Below are positions 17,980 to 27,000 of a stretch of 64,000 nt of DNA, piece after piece; within the stretch, counting starts at the first letter, position 1; each line of letters starts with the position of its first letter. The DNA comes from Pullulanibacillus sp. KACC 23026 (GTDB lineage Bacteria; Bacillota; Bacilli; Bacillales; Sporolactobacillaceae). The stretch is from NCBI RefSeq assembly GCF_029094525.1, contig NZ_CP119107.1, forward strand, positions 3,472,001-3,536,000, written 5' to 3'. Under the pieces are notes generated by a model, which was given only the letters and a program-made list of their open reading frames with translations, did not search any database and was not told the origin of the DNA. A program made the translations under genes and the position numbers.

Positions 17980-19026
17980 TTACGATTTCTTTTCTTTTAA
18001 GTTTTTTAAATAGTTCAGAGCATCATCAAACGTTTTAACAGGTACGACTTTAATTTTTGAATGAATGTCTTTTACCGTTGCTTCTGCATCCTTAGCTTCG
18101 TGGTCGGCAACAGGGGCAAAGAAAATATCGACCCCTTCCTTATTAGCGGCAACAATTTTTTCTTCAATGCCGCCAATAGGTCCCACTGTCCCATCAAAGT
18201 CCATCGTCCCCGTTCCACAGATATTGTATCCTTTACTCAAGTCAGAAGGCGTCAGTTGATTATATATTTCGAGGGTCATCATTAAGCCAGCAGACGGTCC
18301 GCCGATTCCTTGTGTGTTAAAGGTGACAGGCGGGGTCACACTCACCTTCACATCATCACTTTCAACAATGCCTAATCCGACTTCATCGGATTGTCCAGAA
18401 GTTTGCCAATCCTTAGGGAACTTCGCGAGTTGAGTACTTACTGTCTTTGTTTCATTTCCTCGCTTAATTTTCAGTTGAACCTTTTGCCCGGCTTTAGCCC
18501 CTTTTATCTCTTTTTTAAAGTCATTAATGGTATGTATCGGCTTCCCATTCGCCTCAATAATCAGATCACTAGGCTCTAATACTTTTTTAGCCGGCATTTC
18601 TGAATTAATATCCAGCACTTTAATTCCTAACTGTTTAATGGTCGGATTGCGTCCAGCGGCTTTATAGGCCACATAGGTAGCGCTATCCTGAGCCGTTTTC
18701 ATGTCATTTAAATTTCTAACATTGAGCTCTTGCTGCGTTTCATCAGGCAATTGAATTTGACTGACTTTATAGACATCCGTGTATTTATTAAAGTCATATT
18801 TGGCAATCAAATATTGCAAGAGATTCGCTTTGATTTCGTAGATCGTCACTAAACGCATAGTTCCTTGATCTTGGTAACCGCCTTTAACATGAACCATGGA
18901 TTCAAGCTTATCTGCCGTACCTGGTTTATGGACATAGTAAGGAACCTGAACGAATTCGAGGATCACGACCAGGATGATAAGAATGATCAATAGAACATAC
19001 GGCCACTTTGCTCTTTGCTTCGTCAT
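17980..19026 (-). CDS. ylbL: YlbL, PDZ/Lon-type membrane serine protease (SepM-like)
   Basis: Secreted-side membrane protease with an N-terminal anchor, a PDZ domain and a Lon-type catalytic domain. With the ATG at 19026 it has 348 residues. The anchor is at about 7-27 (YVLLIILIILVVILEFV). The PDZ domain (about 125-215) includes PSDLIIEANGKPI. The catalytic serine is in GIGGPSAGLMM with the lysine in GGIEEKIVAA, the Ser-Lys dyad of Lon. In streptococci SepM trims competence peptide; in B. subtilis YlbL affects DNA-damage checkpoint recovery. It starts seven bases after ylbK, so they are co-transcribed. Confidence 0.92.
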   Translation of the reverse strand: MTKQRAKWPYVLLIILIILVVILEFVQVPYYVHKPGTADKLESMVHVKGGYQDQGTMRLVTIYEIKANLLQYLIAKYDFNKYTDVYKVSQIQLPDETQQELNVRNLNDMKTAQDSATYVAYKAAGRNPTIKQLGIKVLDINSEMPAKKVLEPSDLIIEANGKPIHTINDFKKEIKGAKAGQKVQLKIKRGNETKTVSTQLAKFPKDWQTSGQSDEVGLGIVESDDVKVSVTPPVTFNTQGIGGPSAGLMMTLEIYNQLTPSDLSKGYNICGTGTMDFDGTVGPIGGIEEKIVAANKEGVDIFFAPVADHEAKDAEATVKDIHSKIKVVPVKTFDDALNYLKNLKEKKS

Positions 19027-19033
19027 AAATAAA

Positions 19034-19813
19034 TCAATCCTTCCAATTGGCAATAAGGCGTTGGAGGTCTCTAATATGCTGTCTCGCTGTTTTCTCTCCA
19101 ATCGCAATAATTCGATCAAGATTTGTAAAAGCAGTGGAATTAAAATTCGACACAGGCGGCTTCATCAAGAGGTCGGCATGAGATTCCTGCTGGTTAACAA
19201 GGTGCTGTTGCATAATGTCAAGGCTTTGCACCATAACATCAATGATGGAATGAATAACCGCTTCTCCAGAAAAGCTTGAGACATCGACAGAAAGGACAAG
19301 ATCTGCCCCCATGTCTCTGACTACCTTTGTCGGCACGCGGTCAATGACACCGCCATCCACAAAGATCCTCCCTCCCCACTTAACTGGGACAAACACACCT
19401 GGAATCGAAATACTCGCTCTTACCGCTTTATAAAGAGGACCTGAATCTAGAATAACCCGTTCTCCCCTTATTAAATCCGTTGCTACAATTTTAACAGGCA
19501 ATCGACAATCTTCAAAATGTTTTTGATAGCTTAACACCCGAATGAGATCGGTTAATTTCTTTCCCGTTATAAACCCCATCTTAGGAACTGTAAAATCGAG
19601 ATAATGATTTCGCCTGAAAGCAAGCGCCATTCGCTCCATACTTTTCCAATTATGACCGACCCCATATAAGGCGGCCACGAGTGCTCCCATGCTCGACCCC
19701 GCTATATAATCTATCGGAATGCCCGCTTCTTCCAAGACTTTGATCACCCCAATATGAGCAAAGCCTTTTGCTCCTCCAGATCCTAAAGCAAGTCCTATTG
19801 TTGGCCTTGTCAT
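19034..19813 (-). CDS. ylbK: YlbK, patatin-like phospholipase family protein
   Basis: 259-residue patatin-fold lipid acyl hydrolase (RssA-like). The oxyanion loop GSGGAKGFAHIG, the nucleophile serine in GSSMGA and the catalytic aspartate in FVDGGVIDRVP are all present, so the enzyme should be active. Physiological lipid substrate is unknown. It is the first gene of a ylbK-ylbL pair, with ylbJ divergent upstream, as in B. subtilis. Confidence 0.92.
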   Translation of the reverse strand: MTRPTIGLALGSGGAKGFAHIGVIKVLEEAGIPIDYIAGSSMGALVAALYGVGHNWKSMERMALAFRRNHYLDFTVPKMGFITGKKLTDLIRVLSYQKHFEDCRLPVKIVATDLIRGERVILDSGPLYKAVRASISIPGVFVPVKWGGRIFVDGGVIDRVPTKVVRDMGADLVLSVDVSSFSGEAVIHSIIDVMVQSLDIMQQHLVNQQESHADLLMKPPVSNFNSTAFTNLDRIIAIGEKTARQHIRDLQRLIANWKD

Positions 19814-19993
19814 TGGTCTCCCCCTCTTACTCTTCAGTTTGGTCTAATTCCGTTCTGCTGCGCGTATAGTGAAAGAAGGACGAGTTAAACTCGTCTATAC
19901 TTACTTATTCAAAATACTTGGGTACCTATTCGTTACCTAAGTTATGCAAACAGAACGAACGACTGAACTGAAAGAATCAAAGAGGTGAACACA

Positions 19994-21229
19994 TTGTCTA
20001 AAGACAAATTTAAAACCTACAGTTTGGGCATCTTTGCCTTATTTATTGCGGGCTCACTCGTCGCCTTTCCAGAGGCAGCTGTAGAGGCTTCTTTATCTGG
20101 TCTCAAGATGTGGTGGAACGTTGTCTTCCCCTCGCTCTTACCCTTTTTTATCATCTCAGAGCTGTTAATCGGTTTTGGTATCGTTACCTTTATAGGCGTT
20201 TTGTTTGAACCCTTTATGAGACCGATATTCAGAGTGCCGGGTGTCGGTGGCTTTGTCTTTGTCATGGGTATGGCATCGGGATTTCCAGCAGGTGCCAAAA
20301 TAACTGCCCGACTTTACCAAGAAGAGAAATTAACAAAAATTGAGGCAGAACGATTGGCTTGCTTCACCAACTTTTCCAATCCTCTATTTATGTTTGGCGT
20401 CTTGGCAGTTGGATTTTTCAAAAAACCAGAACTCGGTATCGTGTTTGCCCTGGCTCATTACATAGGAAATATTGGGGTCGGACTTTGTATGCGATTTTAC
20501 CATCCAAAAAGCGATCTCTCTGCAAGATCAACCGAACGTTTCACACCCCGAATCATTATGCGTGCCTTTCAGGAGATGCATATTGAGCGTCTGAAAAATC
20601 GAAAACCAATCGGCAAAATGCTTGGGGATGCCGTTCATTCGTCGGTCACAACCTTACTGATGGTGGGAGGCTTCATCATTATGTTTTCGGTTTTTAATCG
20701 CATTCTTGATGAAGTACACGTGACAGAACTCCTAGCGTCAAGCTTGCATCACTTACTGCTTTTGTTCCATCTCGATCCAGGATTAAGCAGCGGAATTATC
20801 CCGGGACTTTTTGAAATGACCGTTGGCGCCAAACGATTAAGCACCTTGCAAGTTCCACTCTTTCAGGCTGTTGTGGTCACCTCATTCATACTCGGGTTCA
20901 GCGGATTCTCCATTCAAGCACAAGTCGCGAGCATCCTGTCTGAAGTCAAATTAAATGTCAAACCATTCTTTGTGGGCAGATTGATTCATGGCTTCATTGC
21001 AAGTCTAGCAACCATCTTTTTGCTTCAATATTTTAACATAAGTTTTGAAGGGGCAACGACAAGCTCTGTCCTATCCGTTACGGCACCACTTGAAAACCGT
21101 CTCACATCACTCGTTTCCTATCCCGAAGAATGGCTTCATGCCGGGTCACTCATTACCTTCATCACACTAATTACGTTTGTAATTTATAGAGGGTTTTTAA
21201 AATCCAGTTATTCGAACACAAAATTATAA
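19994..21229 (+). CDS. ylbJ: Sporulation integral membrane protein YlbJ
   Basis: Polytopic membrane protein of the nucleoside-recognition (Gate) domain family required for efficient sporulation and spore cortex formation in B. subtilis. About 8-10 hydrophobic segments are seen, with GMASGFPAGAKITARLYQ and GFSGFSIQAQVASIL as family blocks. The preferred TTG at 19994 has AGAGGTGA five or six bases upstream and gives 411 residues; a GTG three codons earlier is the alternative. Divergent from ylbK; a strong terminator is shared with coaD. Confidence 0.9.
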   Translation: MSKDKFKTYSLGIFALFIAGSLVAFPEAAVEASLSGLKMWWNVVFPSLLPFFIISELLIGFGIVTFIGVLFEPFMRPIFRVPGVGGFVFVMGMASGFPAGAKITARLYQEEKLTKIEAERLACFTNFSNPLFMFGVLAVGFFKKPELGIVFALAHYIGNIGVGLCMRFYHPKSDLSARSTERFTPRIIMRAFQEMHIERLKNRKPIGKMLGDAVHSSVTTLLMVGGFIIMFSVFNRILDEVHVTELLASSLHHLLLLFHLDPGLSSGIIPGLFEMTVGAKRLSTLQVPLFQAVVVTSFILGFSGFSIQAQVASILSEVKLNVKPFFVGRLIHGFIASLATIFLLQYFNISFEGATTSSVLSVTAPLENRLTSLVSYPEEWLHAGSLITFITLITFVIYRGFLKSSYSNTKL

Positions 21230-21230
21230 A

Positions 21231-21759
<529 letters not shown>

Positions 21760-21784
21760 CTAACAGGATCTTAACCTTTATTGA

Positions 21785-22342
21785 TTATGACTTTGAATAG
21801 AAAGAAAGTGCGGTTTGTTCATTAAAGGTTTGATAGCGGAAGCGATGAATGGAATCGCTCAGTTTATCCGGCAGATCGACCTCATCAGCGTGTTCAACAA
21901 CTAGAAAACCCCCGCTTTTCAGTAAATGGCCTTCACTGATCTTAGCGATGTCACGCATGAGCTGTTCTTTAGCATACGGAGGATCAAGGAATATAAGATC
22001 AAAAGCCATTTCTCTCTTTTCAAGTGCCTTAAGCGCCCGATAGGCATCATTCCGAAAAACTTCTGCCTGATCCTGTAAATCACAAAGTTCCAAATTTGCT
22101 TTTATGGTTTCAATGGCAGGTCCATAATGATCAACGAAAACACCTTTTTGCATGCCTCGGCTTAATGCCTCAATGCCGAGTCCGCCGGAACCACCATACA
22201 AATCCAATACGAAACCTTCTTCAAAGAAAGGCCCGATTATATTAAACATCGTTTCTTTGACCTTATCTGTCGTCGGCCTCGTGTTTTGACCAGGGACAGC
22301 ACGAAGCCGCCTCCCCTTGCAAGACCCTGAAATGACCCTCAT
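21785..22342 (-). CDS. rsmD: 16S rRNA (guanine966-N2)-methyltransferase RsmD
   Basis: 185-residue class I methyltransferase acting on G966 of 16S rRNA. RVISGSCKGRRL at the N-terminus, the RPTTDKVKETMFNI block, the SAM loop VLDLYGGSGGLGIEAL and the catalytic DPPY motif (FLDPPYAKE) are all present. First gene of the rsmD-coaD operon (ylbH-ylbI in B. subtilis). The tandem 81-bp array starts 137 bp upstream of its start codon. Confidence 0.95.
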   Translation of the reverse strand: MRVISGSCKGRRLRAVPGQNTRPTTDKVKETMFNIIGPFFEEGFVLDLYGGSGGLGIEALSRGMQKGVFVDHYGPAIETIKANLELCDLQDQAEVFRNDAYRALKALEKREMAFDLIFLDPPYAKEQLMRDIAKISEGHLLKSGGFLVVEHADEVDLPDKLSDSIHRFRYQTFNEQTALSFYSKS

Positions 22343-22450
22343 ATTAACTTCCGTCCTTACCTCTTAAGATTCCACTCTATCCTACCATAAATCCCATCAA
22401 AGCAAAAACCATCCGTTCTAACCAGAGATGTTGGTACCTCATCAAGAATA

Positions 22451-22506
22451 GCCTCCTAATCAGCCAATAGAAAAGGCTCGTTACGCCTATTTCGATTAAG
22501 CGTAAC
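22451..22506. repeat. Left member of a 56-bp direct repeat flanking the tandem array
   Basis: A 56-bp segment starting GCCTCCTAATCAGCCAATAG and ending in GCGTAAC matches 23566-23621 with the same length and scattered mismatches. Its last 28 bases are also the start of array unit 1. Confidence 0.75.
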
Positions 22507-23491
22507 GAGGATTCGCTATCCTTCGCGAATTCGGCCGGATAGCCGAAATAAGGAAATGACGTTACGCCTATTTCAGTTGAGCGTAACGAGGATTCGCTAT
22601 CCTTCGCGAATTCGGCCGGAATGCCGAAATAACGGAATGACGTTACACCTATTTCGTTTGAGCGTAACGAGGATTCGCTATCCTTCGCGAATCCGGCCGG
22701 AATGACGAAATAAGGGAATGGCGTTACGCCTATTTCGTTTGAGCGTAACAAGCATTCGCTATCCTCCGCGAATCCGGCCGGATAGCCGAAATAAGGGAAT
22801 GGCGTTACGCCTATTTCGGTTGAGCGTAACGAGAATACACTATCCGCCACAAATCCGGCCGGAATGCCGAAATAACGGAATGTCGTTACGCCTATTTCGG
22901 TTGAGCGTAACGAGCATTCGCTATCCGCCGCGAATCCGGCCGGATAGCCGAAATAAGGAAATGACGTTACGCCTATTTCAGTTGAGCGTAACGAGGATTC
23001 ACTATCCGCCACAAATCCGGCCGGATAGCCGAAATAAGGAAATGACGTTACGCCTATTTCAGTTGAGCGTAACGAGGATTCGCTATCCTTCGCGAATTCG
23101 GCCGGAATGCCGAAATAAGGGAATGATGTTACGCCTATTTCGGTTGAGCGTAACGAGAATACACTATCCGCCACAAATCCGGCCGGATAGCCGAAATAAG
23201 GAAATGACGTTACGCCTATTTCGGTTGAGCGTAACGAGGATTCGCTATCCTTCGCGAATCCGGCCGGAATGCCGAAATAACGGAATGACGTTATGCCTAT
23301 TTCGATTGAGCGTAACGAGAATACACTATCCGCCACAAATCCGGCCGGATAGCCGAAATAAGGGAATGGCGTTACGCCTATTTCGGTTGAGCGTAACGAG
23401 AATACACTATCCGCCACAAATCCGGCCGGATAGCCGAAATAAGGAAATGACGTTACGCCTATTTCGGTTGAGCGTAACGAGGATTCGCTAT
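22479..23491. repeat. Tandem array of thirteen 81-bp palindrome-rich units
   Basis: Unit starts (C/T)GTTA(C/T)(G/A)CC lie at 22479, 22560, 22641, 22722, 22803, 22884, 22965, 23046, 23127, 23208, 23289, 23370 and 23451: an exact 81-bp period, twelve full units plus half of a thirteenth. Each unit carries up to three inverted repeats: CGTTACGC...GCGTAACG around a 13-base loop, GGATTCGC...GCGAATCC around an 8-base loop (degraded in some units), and TTCGGC...GCCGAA. Loop bases vary (TATCCG versus ATTCCG) while the arms of the third stem are kept. There are no unique spacers, so it is not a CRISPR. Because 81 is divisible by three, long open frames run through both strands (377 and 260 codons), but neither has a ribosome site. 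Confidence 0.95.
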
Positions 23492-23565
23492 GACTCATAA
23501 ACCGAGTCAAAACGGCGCATTTCTGTGAAAATAGCGTATCATCGTTACATCTATTCTTGAAATCC

Positions 23566-23621
23566 GCCTCACAATCAGCTAATAGAGAAGGCTCGTTACA
23601 CTTATATCAATTAGACGTAAC
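23566..23621. repeat. Right member of the 56-bp direct repeat flanking the array
   Basis: Diverged copy of 22451-22506, starting GCCTCACAATCAGCTAATAG and ending in ACGTAAC. It marks the outer limit of the array locus. Confidence 0.75.
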
Positions 23622-23854
23622 CTGATTACGTTATTTGTCTACCGTTGGACTTTTCGAAGGGGTAGCCCCACACAATGCGTTTGTTTTACGGTGCCGCCAC
23701 CAGAAAATTCAATAGCCTTTACCGCCCTCATCCAAATTGGACTTATTTTCAGGGCAGGCATTACTAAAGCCCATGCCTTCCAAGCCTTTTCCTTCATTTT
23801 AAAAAATTGTTCTTTTTTCAGGTATAGGTTCTTTATAGTTCGCTCATACTGTAG

Positions 23855-23996
23855 AAGACAACATCAAGTCGATGTTGTTCCAACCGCGGAGACTTACGTT
23901 TCCCCATAAGTTTTTCCGCCGGTTTCTCCTCTCCCATTGTCTTGGCATACTCGGTATGCGTAAAGACACCCGCAGGTTAGACCTGCGGGTTTTTTT
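23855..23996 (+). ncRNA. Candidate C-rich small RNA with intrinsic terminator
   Basis: No protein is supported, yet the plus strand shows four hairpins in a row: ACAACATC/GATGTTGT (23858-23878), GCGGA..CTTA/TAAG..TCCGC (23886-23919) with UUUCCCC in its loop, GCATAC-TCG-GTATGC (23945-23959), and the terminator ACCCGCAGGT/ACCTGCGGGT with seven T (23968-23996). Between them lies an unpaired UUUCUCCUCUCCC (23923-23935), complementary to strong Shine-Dalgarno sites. This is the layout of trans-acting C-rich sRNAs of Firmicutes (RoxS/RsaE and FsrA types). The 5' end is a guess; a TATAGT at 23834-23839 may be the -10 box but no clear -35 was seen. Confidence 0.45.
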
Positions 23997-24022
23997 ATGT
24001 CCGTATGTGGTTAGTTAACTTT

Positions 24023-24316
24023 TTAACTTGGTAAAAGGGTTAACGGATCTTCGAGGTCATATGGATTTCCATACTGATCCTTCCCCTTTTTCTTAGAATA
24101 CTCTCTTTTAATTTCATGAAGAAAAGAGACGTCAACCCGTTTAACGAACCTCAGCTTTTCAAGACGTTTGATGATCTCGTCTCGTTCGTCTAAATCGCAA
24201 TACATGGATACATATTTGAGACGCCGTGAATAATAATAAATACTCCCAAAACGCCTTAAAGCTTTAATATTCTTAGTACTGTGCAGCCACACAATAATAC
24301 CCGAACGCTCTTTCAC
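24023..24316 (-). CDS. ylbG: YlbG, DUF2129 (UPF0298) family protein
   Basis: 97-residue cytoplasmic protein of unknown function, conserved next to rsmD in Bacillales. The family core GIIVWLHSTKNIKALRRFGSIYYYSRRLKYVSMYCD is visible. A GTG at 24316 with GGGGAGG five bases upstream is preferred over the longer frame to 24355. It is separated from rsmD by the tandem array and the candidate sRNA, a gap that is short in B. subtilis. Confidence 0.87.
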   Translation of the reverse strand: MKERSGIIVWLHSTKNIKALRRFGSIYYYSRRLKYVSMYCDLDERDEIIKRLEKLRFVKRVDVSFLHEIKREYSKKKGKDQYGNPYDLEDPLTLLPS

Positions 24317-24842
24317 GAGAACCTCCCCATAACGTCTTTTTATCAGACTCTGCAATTATGTGCAAAAGGGTCTTGACTAATTGAAAGTCTAACATACCGC
24401 TCTTTTTTCCTCAAGAACTGTTTTTTTGCCCTAAGAGCGCTTTCCAGTTATCCGCTTTCATTATTTATGTAAAAATAAATTTGGCAGCGAATCATTCACT
24501 TGTTTTTTCTTAAGTCACCTAAGGCTAATTTTTCATAAAATAAGCTGTTTTCGTAAACTTTGTGTTTTTGCTTAATGCAAAAACACTCGCTTGCCGCGGT
24601 AATCCGCAAGAGCCTCCTCGGATTACTTCCTACGGGGTTTCGCGCTGGCTTGCTGTTCCCGCAGGCGTCTCGGGAATGGTCGCCCCTTTTTTTCCCAATA
24701 GCAACAATCTTATAGAAAAGGGCTAAAATAAACAAAAGGAGAGACAACTCGTCCCTCCTTCATCTTATTATAAAGCGGTCACCGTAGATGTTAAAGACGC
24801 CCTGTCTTTTCAGTGGCAGAATGTCTTAACCCGCCTCATTCC
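24317..24842 (-). repeat. Intergenic region with dispersed repeat copy B
   Basis: Copy B (24588-24676, minus orientation) reads GAGACGCCTGCGGGAACAGC ... GAGGAGGCTCTTGCGG ... GCGGCAAGCGA. An 83-codon frame over it (24496-24747) is not a gene. The remainder shows nothing recognisable apart from the expected ylbG promoter. Confidence 0.65.
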
Positions 24843-25280
24843 TTAATGACAGCCGCAAGCACCGCCCGTTGAACAGCCGCCACTGCAGCCACGGTCAAAG
24901 AATGGATCACCTGTTGGGACCTTAATCGACGGAGAAACGGCTCCAGCAATGGACAAACTTATATCATTTAAAAGGCTCTCGAGTTCAGCCTCAGCCTGCT
25001 TATACTCAGCAATGATGTCGTTCAGGTCAACATCTCGTTTGACCTCCATCATCTCTTGAATAACCTCATGATAATCGGGGTGATATTTACCAAAACGCTG
25101 GACTTCATCATACCGCTCTCGCAGTTTAACAAATCGGCGAAGAAGGGAAATCGCCTGTTGGTCCTGTTCCAGCCGTTTCTTGGATTCCTTATATCGTTCA
25201 AATGGCTCGGATTGTCTTAACATCTCAACAAGACCATCTGTATAATCAAATAAAGTAACTGTATCTAAAACTGCTGTCAA
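24843..25280 (-). CDS. ylbF: YlbF, Ric complex subunit (RicF)
   Basis: Subunit of the YlbF-YmcA-YaaT (RicF-RicA-RicT) complex, which works with RNase Y in mRNA maturation and promotes competence, sporulation and biofilm formation. The 145-residue protein has the all-helical Com_YlbF domain (VQRFGKYHPDYHEV, VDLNDIIAEYKQAEAEL). Its C-terminal tail GCSGGCSTGGACGCH offers cysteines for the [4Fe-4S] cluster known in the complex. TTG at 25280 is preferred, with GGAGGTGA five bases upstream. Confidence 0.93.
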   Translation of the reverse strand: MTAVLDTVTLFDYTDGLVEMLRQSEPFERYKESKKRLEQDQQAISLLRRFVKLRERYDEVQRFGKYHPDYHEVIQEMMEVKRDVDLNDIIAEYKQAEAELESLLNDISLSIAGAVSPSIKVPTGDPFFDRGCSGGCSTGGACGCH

Positions 25281-25347
25281 AGCTGTCACCTCCTCTCCTT
25301 AGTTTAACACGTTCTGCTGACATTGTAGAGTCTGATCTTCCAAAAGC

Positions 25348-25380
25348 AAAAGACCAGCCCATCCGCTAGGCCGGTCTTTT
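25348..25380 (-). terminator. Terminator between ylbE and ylbF
   Basis: AAAAGACC...GGTCTTTT with inner pairing GC/GC; it begins at the ylbE stop codon. It implies that ylbF has its own promoter in 25281-25347. Confidence 0.75.
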
Positions 25381-25621
25381 AACTGTTTTCTTCATTTTGC
25401 ATGCTCGCAAGTTCAAGCATCATATTTATCATTCCGAGTCCTTGACTAATTCTCTCGATCCTTTTTGAGAACGATTTTCCATAAAAGTCATTCGCCTGAG
25501 ACTCCATTTCAGAGAGTAAGTGCGGTTGCCGCGCTAATTTCTTGTACCATATTGGATGCAGGCGTATAAATTGCTTTAATTCTGGGTCTTGATCCAGCCT
25601 GTAAATCACTTCTCTTCTCAT
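25379..25621 (-). CDS. ylbE: YlbE-like protein
   Basis: 80-residue small helical protein of unknown function conserved with ylbD and ylbF in Bacillaceae. Family signature near the N-terminus: IRLHPIWYKKLARQP. Only six bases separate it from ylbD, so the two form an operon. Sporulation link is inferred from the neighbour. Confidence 0.85.
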   Translation of the reverse strand: MRREVIYRLDQDPELKQFIRLHPIWYKKLARQPHLLSEMESQANDFYGKSFSKRIERISQGLGMINMMLELASMQNEENS

Positions 25622-25627
25622 TCACGA

Positions 25628-26137
25628 TCAGTCCCTATTATAGAATGAGTAATTAGGTCCCGGATTAAATGGAGTGAAGGCTCCCGGGCCTTGAGTTTGA
25701 CCTTGGCCCATGCCATTCATCATCCCAGGTCCCATCGGATTCATCGGCCCTTGCTGCATGGAACCCGTATTCGCGGATTGACTGTTCGTTGAAGACGTAA
25801 AGGAACCAATAAAACTTGAAAGGGTCGTCAAAGCACTGTCGACTTGTTTCAACTTTTCTTGTAAGTCCTCTGGGTCAATTTGGTTGAGAATGCCCATTAA
25901 TTTCGACAAATCCGTCCCTGATCCCGTACCAAAATTAAACAATTTCCGTTCCTGACCTGTTGATTTTATCGTAATACCGTATTCCTTCCAAAACTCTTTA
26001 TCTTCTCCATACAACACCCATTCTTCAAAAAGATCTTGCCAAGAAAGGTCATTTTCCCGTTTCACTTTGGCTAAACTTGGATATTTCTTAACAAAGGCTT
26101 TAAAGTCGTCAACCGCCTTCTTTGTCGTCTTTACCAT
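25628..26137 (-). CDS. ylbD: YlbD, putative spore coat protein
   Basis: 169-residue protein of the YlbD-like coat family. The N-terminal half is basic and helical (DDFKAFVKKYPSLAKVKRENDLSWQDLFEEWVLYGEDKEFW), and the C-terminal 50 residues are low-complexity, rich in G, M, P, Q and N, ending in aromatic FNPGPNYSFY. Such tails are common in spore coat proteins. Expected to be expressed late in the mother cell, though no sigma-K promoter was confirmed. Confidence 0.85.
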   Translation of the reverse strand: MVKTTKKAVDDFKAFVKKYPSLAKVKRENDLSWQDLFEEWVLYGEDKEFWKEYGITIKSTGQERKLFNFGTGSGTDLSKLMGILNQIDPEDLQEKLKQVDSALTTLSSFIGSFTSSTNSQSANTGSMQQGPMNPMGPGMMNGMGQGQTQGPGAFTPFNPGPNYSFYNRD

Positions 26138-26464
26138 TTCAAATCACCCTACTTTTTGATAAATGCCTATTATTAATATAAGCAAGACCTTCAAAAGTGT
26201 GCGAAAACTGCCATCTTGAAGCTTCCATCTTAGAATCCTCGTGCAGGTCTGCAGCTGGCACCAAAGCGTTGGCCCTGTTGCCCTTATACTTAGTTTGTTC
26301 CTTGCCAAAATTTCCTTAATGTATAAAAAGTTACGAAAATCACCTGAAACGTTCTTCCATCTGTAACTAAGGGAAGACAAATGGGAAAGTGCCCCTTCAT
26401 TGTTTTCCTAAGAGTCTATTGATAAACTAAAAAGAAAAGACAATTGGCTGGAGGTGGAGATTAA
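26138..26464. other. Divergent intergenic region, ylbD / thioesterase
   Basis: It should contain the promoters of both ylbD (minus) and the thioesterase (plus). A 78-codon open frame on the minus strand (26144-26380) has no ribosome site and no family resemblance and is not called. Confidence 0.4.
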
Positions 26465-26965
26465 ATGGAAACAAAAAGAGAAGCCTTATTGCAACAGTTC
26501 CAACACTTTCTAGAAACCGCTTCCGATGCTTCATTGGATGCCGTATCCGCTTGTATTCAAGGGGCCGAGCAAAAGGATGCGGATCTGACCCATACTTATA
26601 TCAATGGCCTTCTTAACTATCAAGGAAAACTAACCGAGAGTGACGGTTATAAAGCCTCTATTACTTTAAATCCCTTCACTCTGAACACATTAAATATTAC
26701 TCATGGAGGCATACTGGCTACTTTTGCTGATACCGTTATGGGGACCCATGTCTTCCAGTTACTTCCCGATAATCAAGCTGCGGTTACTTCCGAAATGAGC
26801 ATTCATTTCATAGCCCCAGCATTGGGGGAGCAGCTTCACGCCAGTTCAGAGGTTGTTCACAGAGGAAACCGCCTTTGTGTAATGGATTGTAAAATTAAAG
26901 ACGATAAAGGAAAGCTTGTTGCAACATCGACAGGGTCCTTTTTTATTATTAAGCGAAAAAACTAA
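26465..26965 (+). CDS. PaaI-family hotdog-fold thioesterase
   Basis: 166-residue acyl-CoA thioesterase-like protein. The hotdog helix segment NITHGGILATFADTVMGTHVF carries the HGG signature of the PaaI/YbgC-like 4HBT group, followed by AVTSEMSIHFIAPALGEQL. An N-terminal helical extension of about 50 residues precedes the fold. ATG at 26465 with GGAGGTGGAG upstream. Stand-alone gene with its own terminator; substrate unknown. Confidence 0.85.
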   Translation: METKREALLQQFQHFLETASDASLDAVSACIQGAEQKDADLTHTYINGLLNYQGKLTESDGYKASITLNPFTLNTLNITHGGILATFADTVMGTHVFQLLPDNQAAVTSEMSIHFIAPALGEQLHASSEVVHRGNRLCVMDCKIKDDKGKLVATSTGSFFIIKRKN

Positions 26966-27000
26966 TGAGAAGAGACTGGGACAGACGTAGTTTACGAATA

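Noticed and set aside
22479-23491. CRISPR array
   Set aside because: The units are contiguous 81-bp repeats with no unique spacers, and no cas genes are nearby.
22377-23510. Long open frames through the tandem array (377 codons minus, 260 codons plus)
   Set aside because: No ribosome binding site or plausible start; the frame stays open because the 81-bp period is a multiple of three, and both strands are open. Kept as a repeat, though coding was not fully excluded.
24496-24747. 83-codon minus-strand frame
   Set aside because: It runs through copy B of the dispersed repeat and has no ribosome site.
26144-26380. 78-codon minus-strand frame upstream of ylbD
   Set aside because: No family resemblance and no ribosome site; likely promoter DNA.
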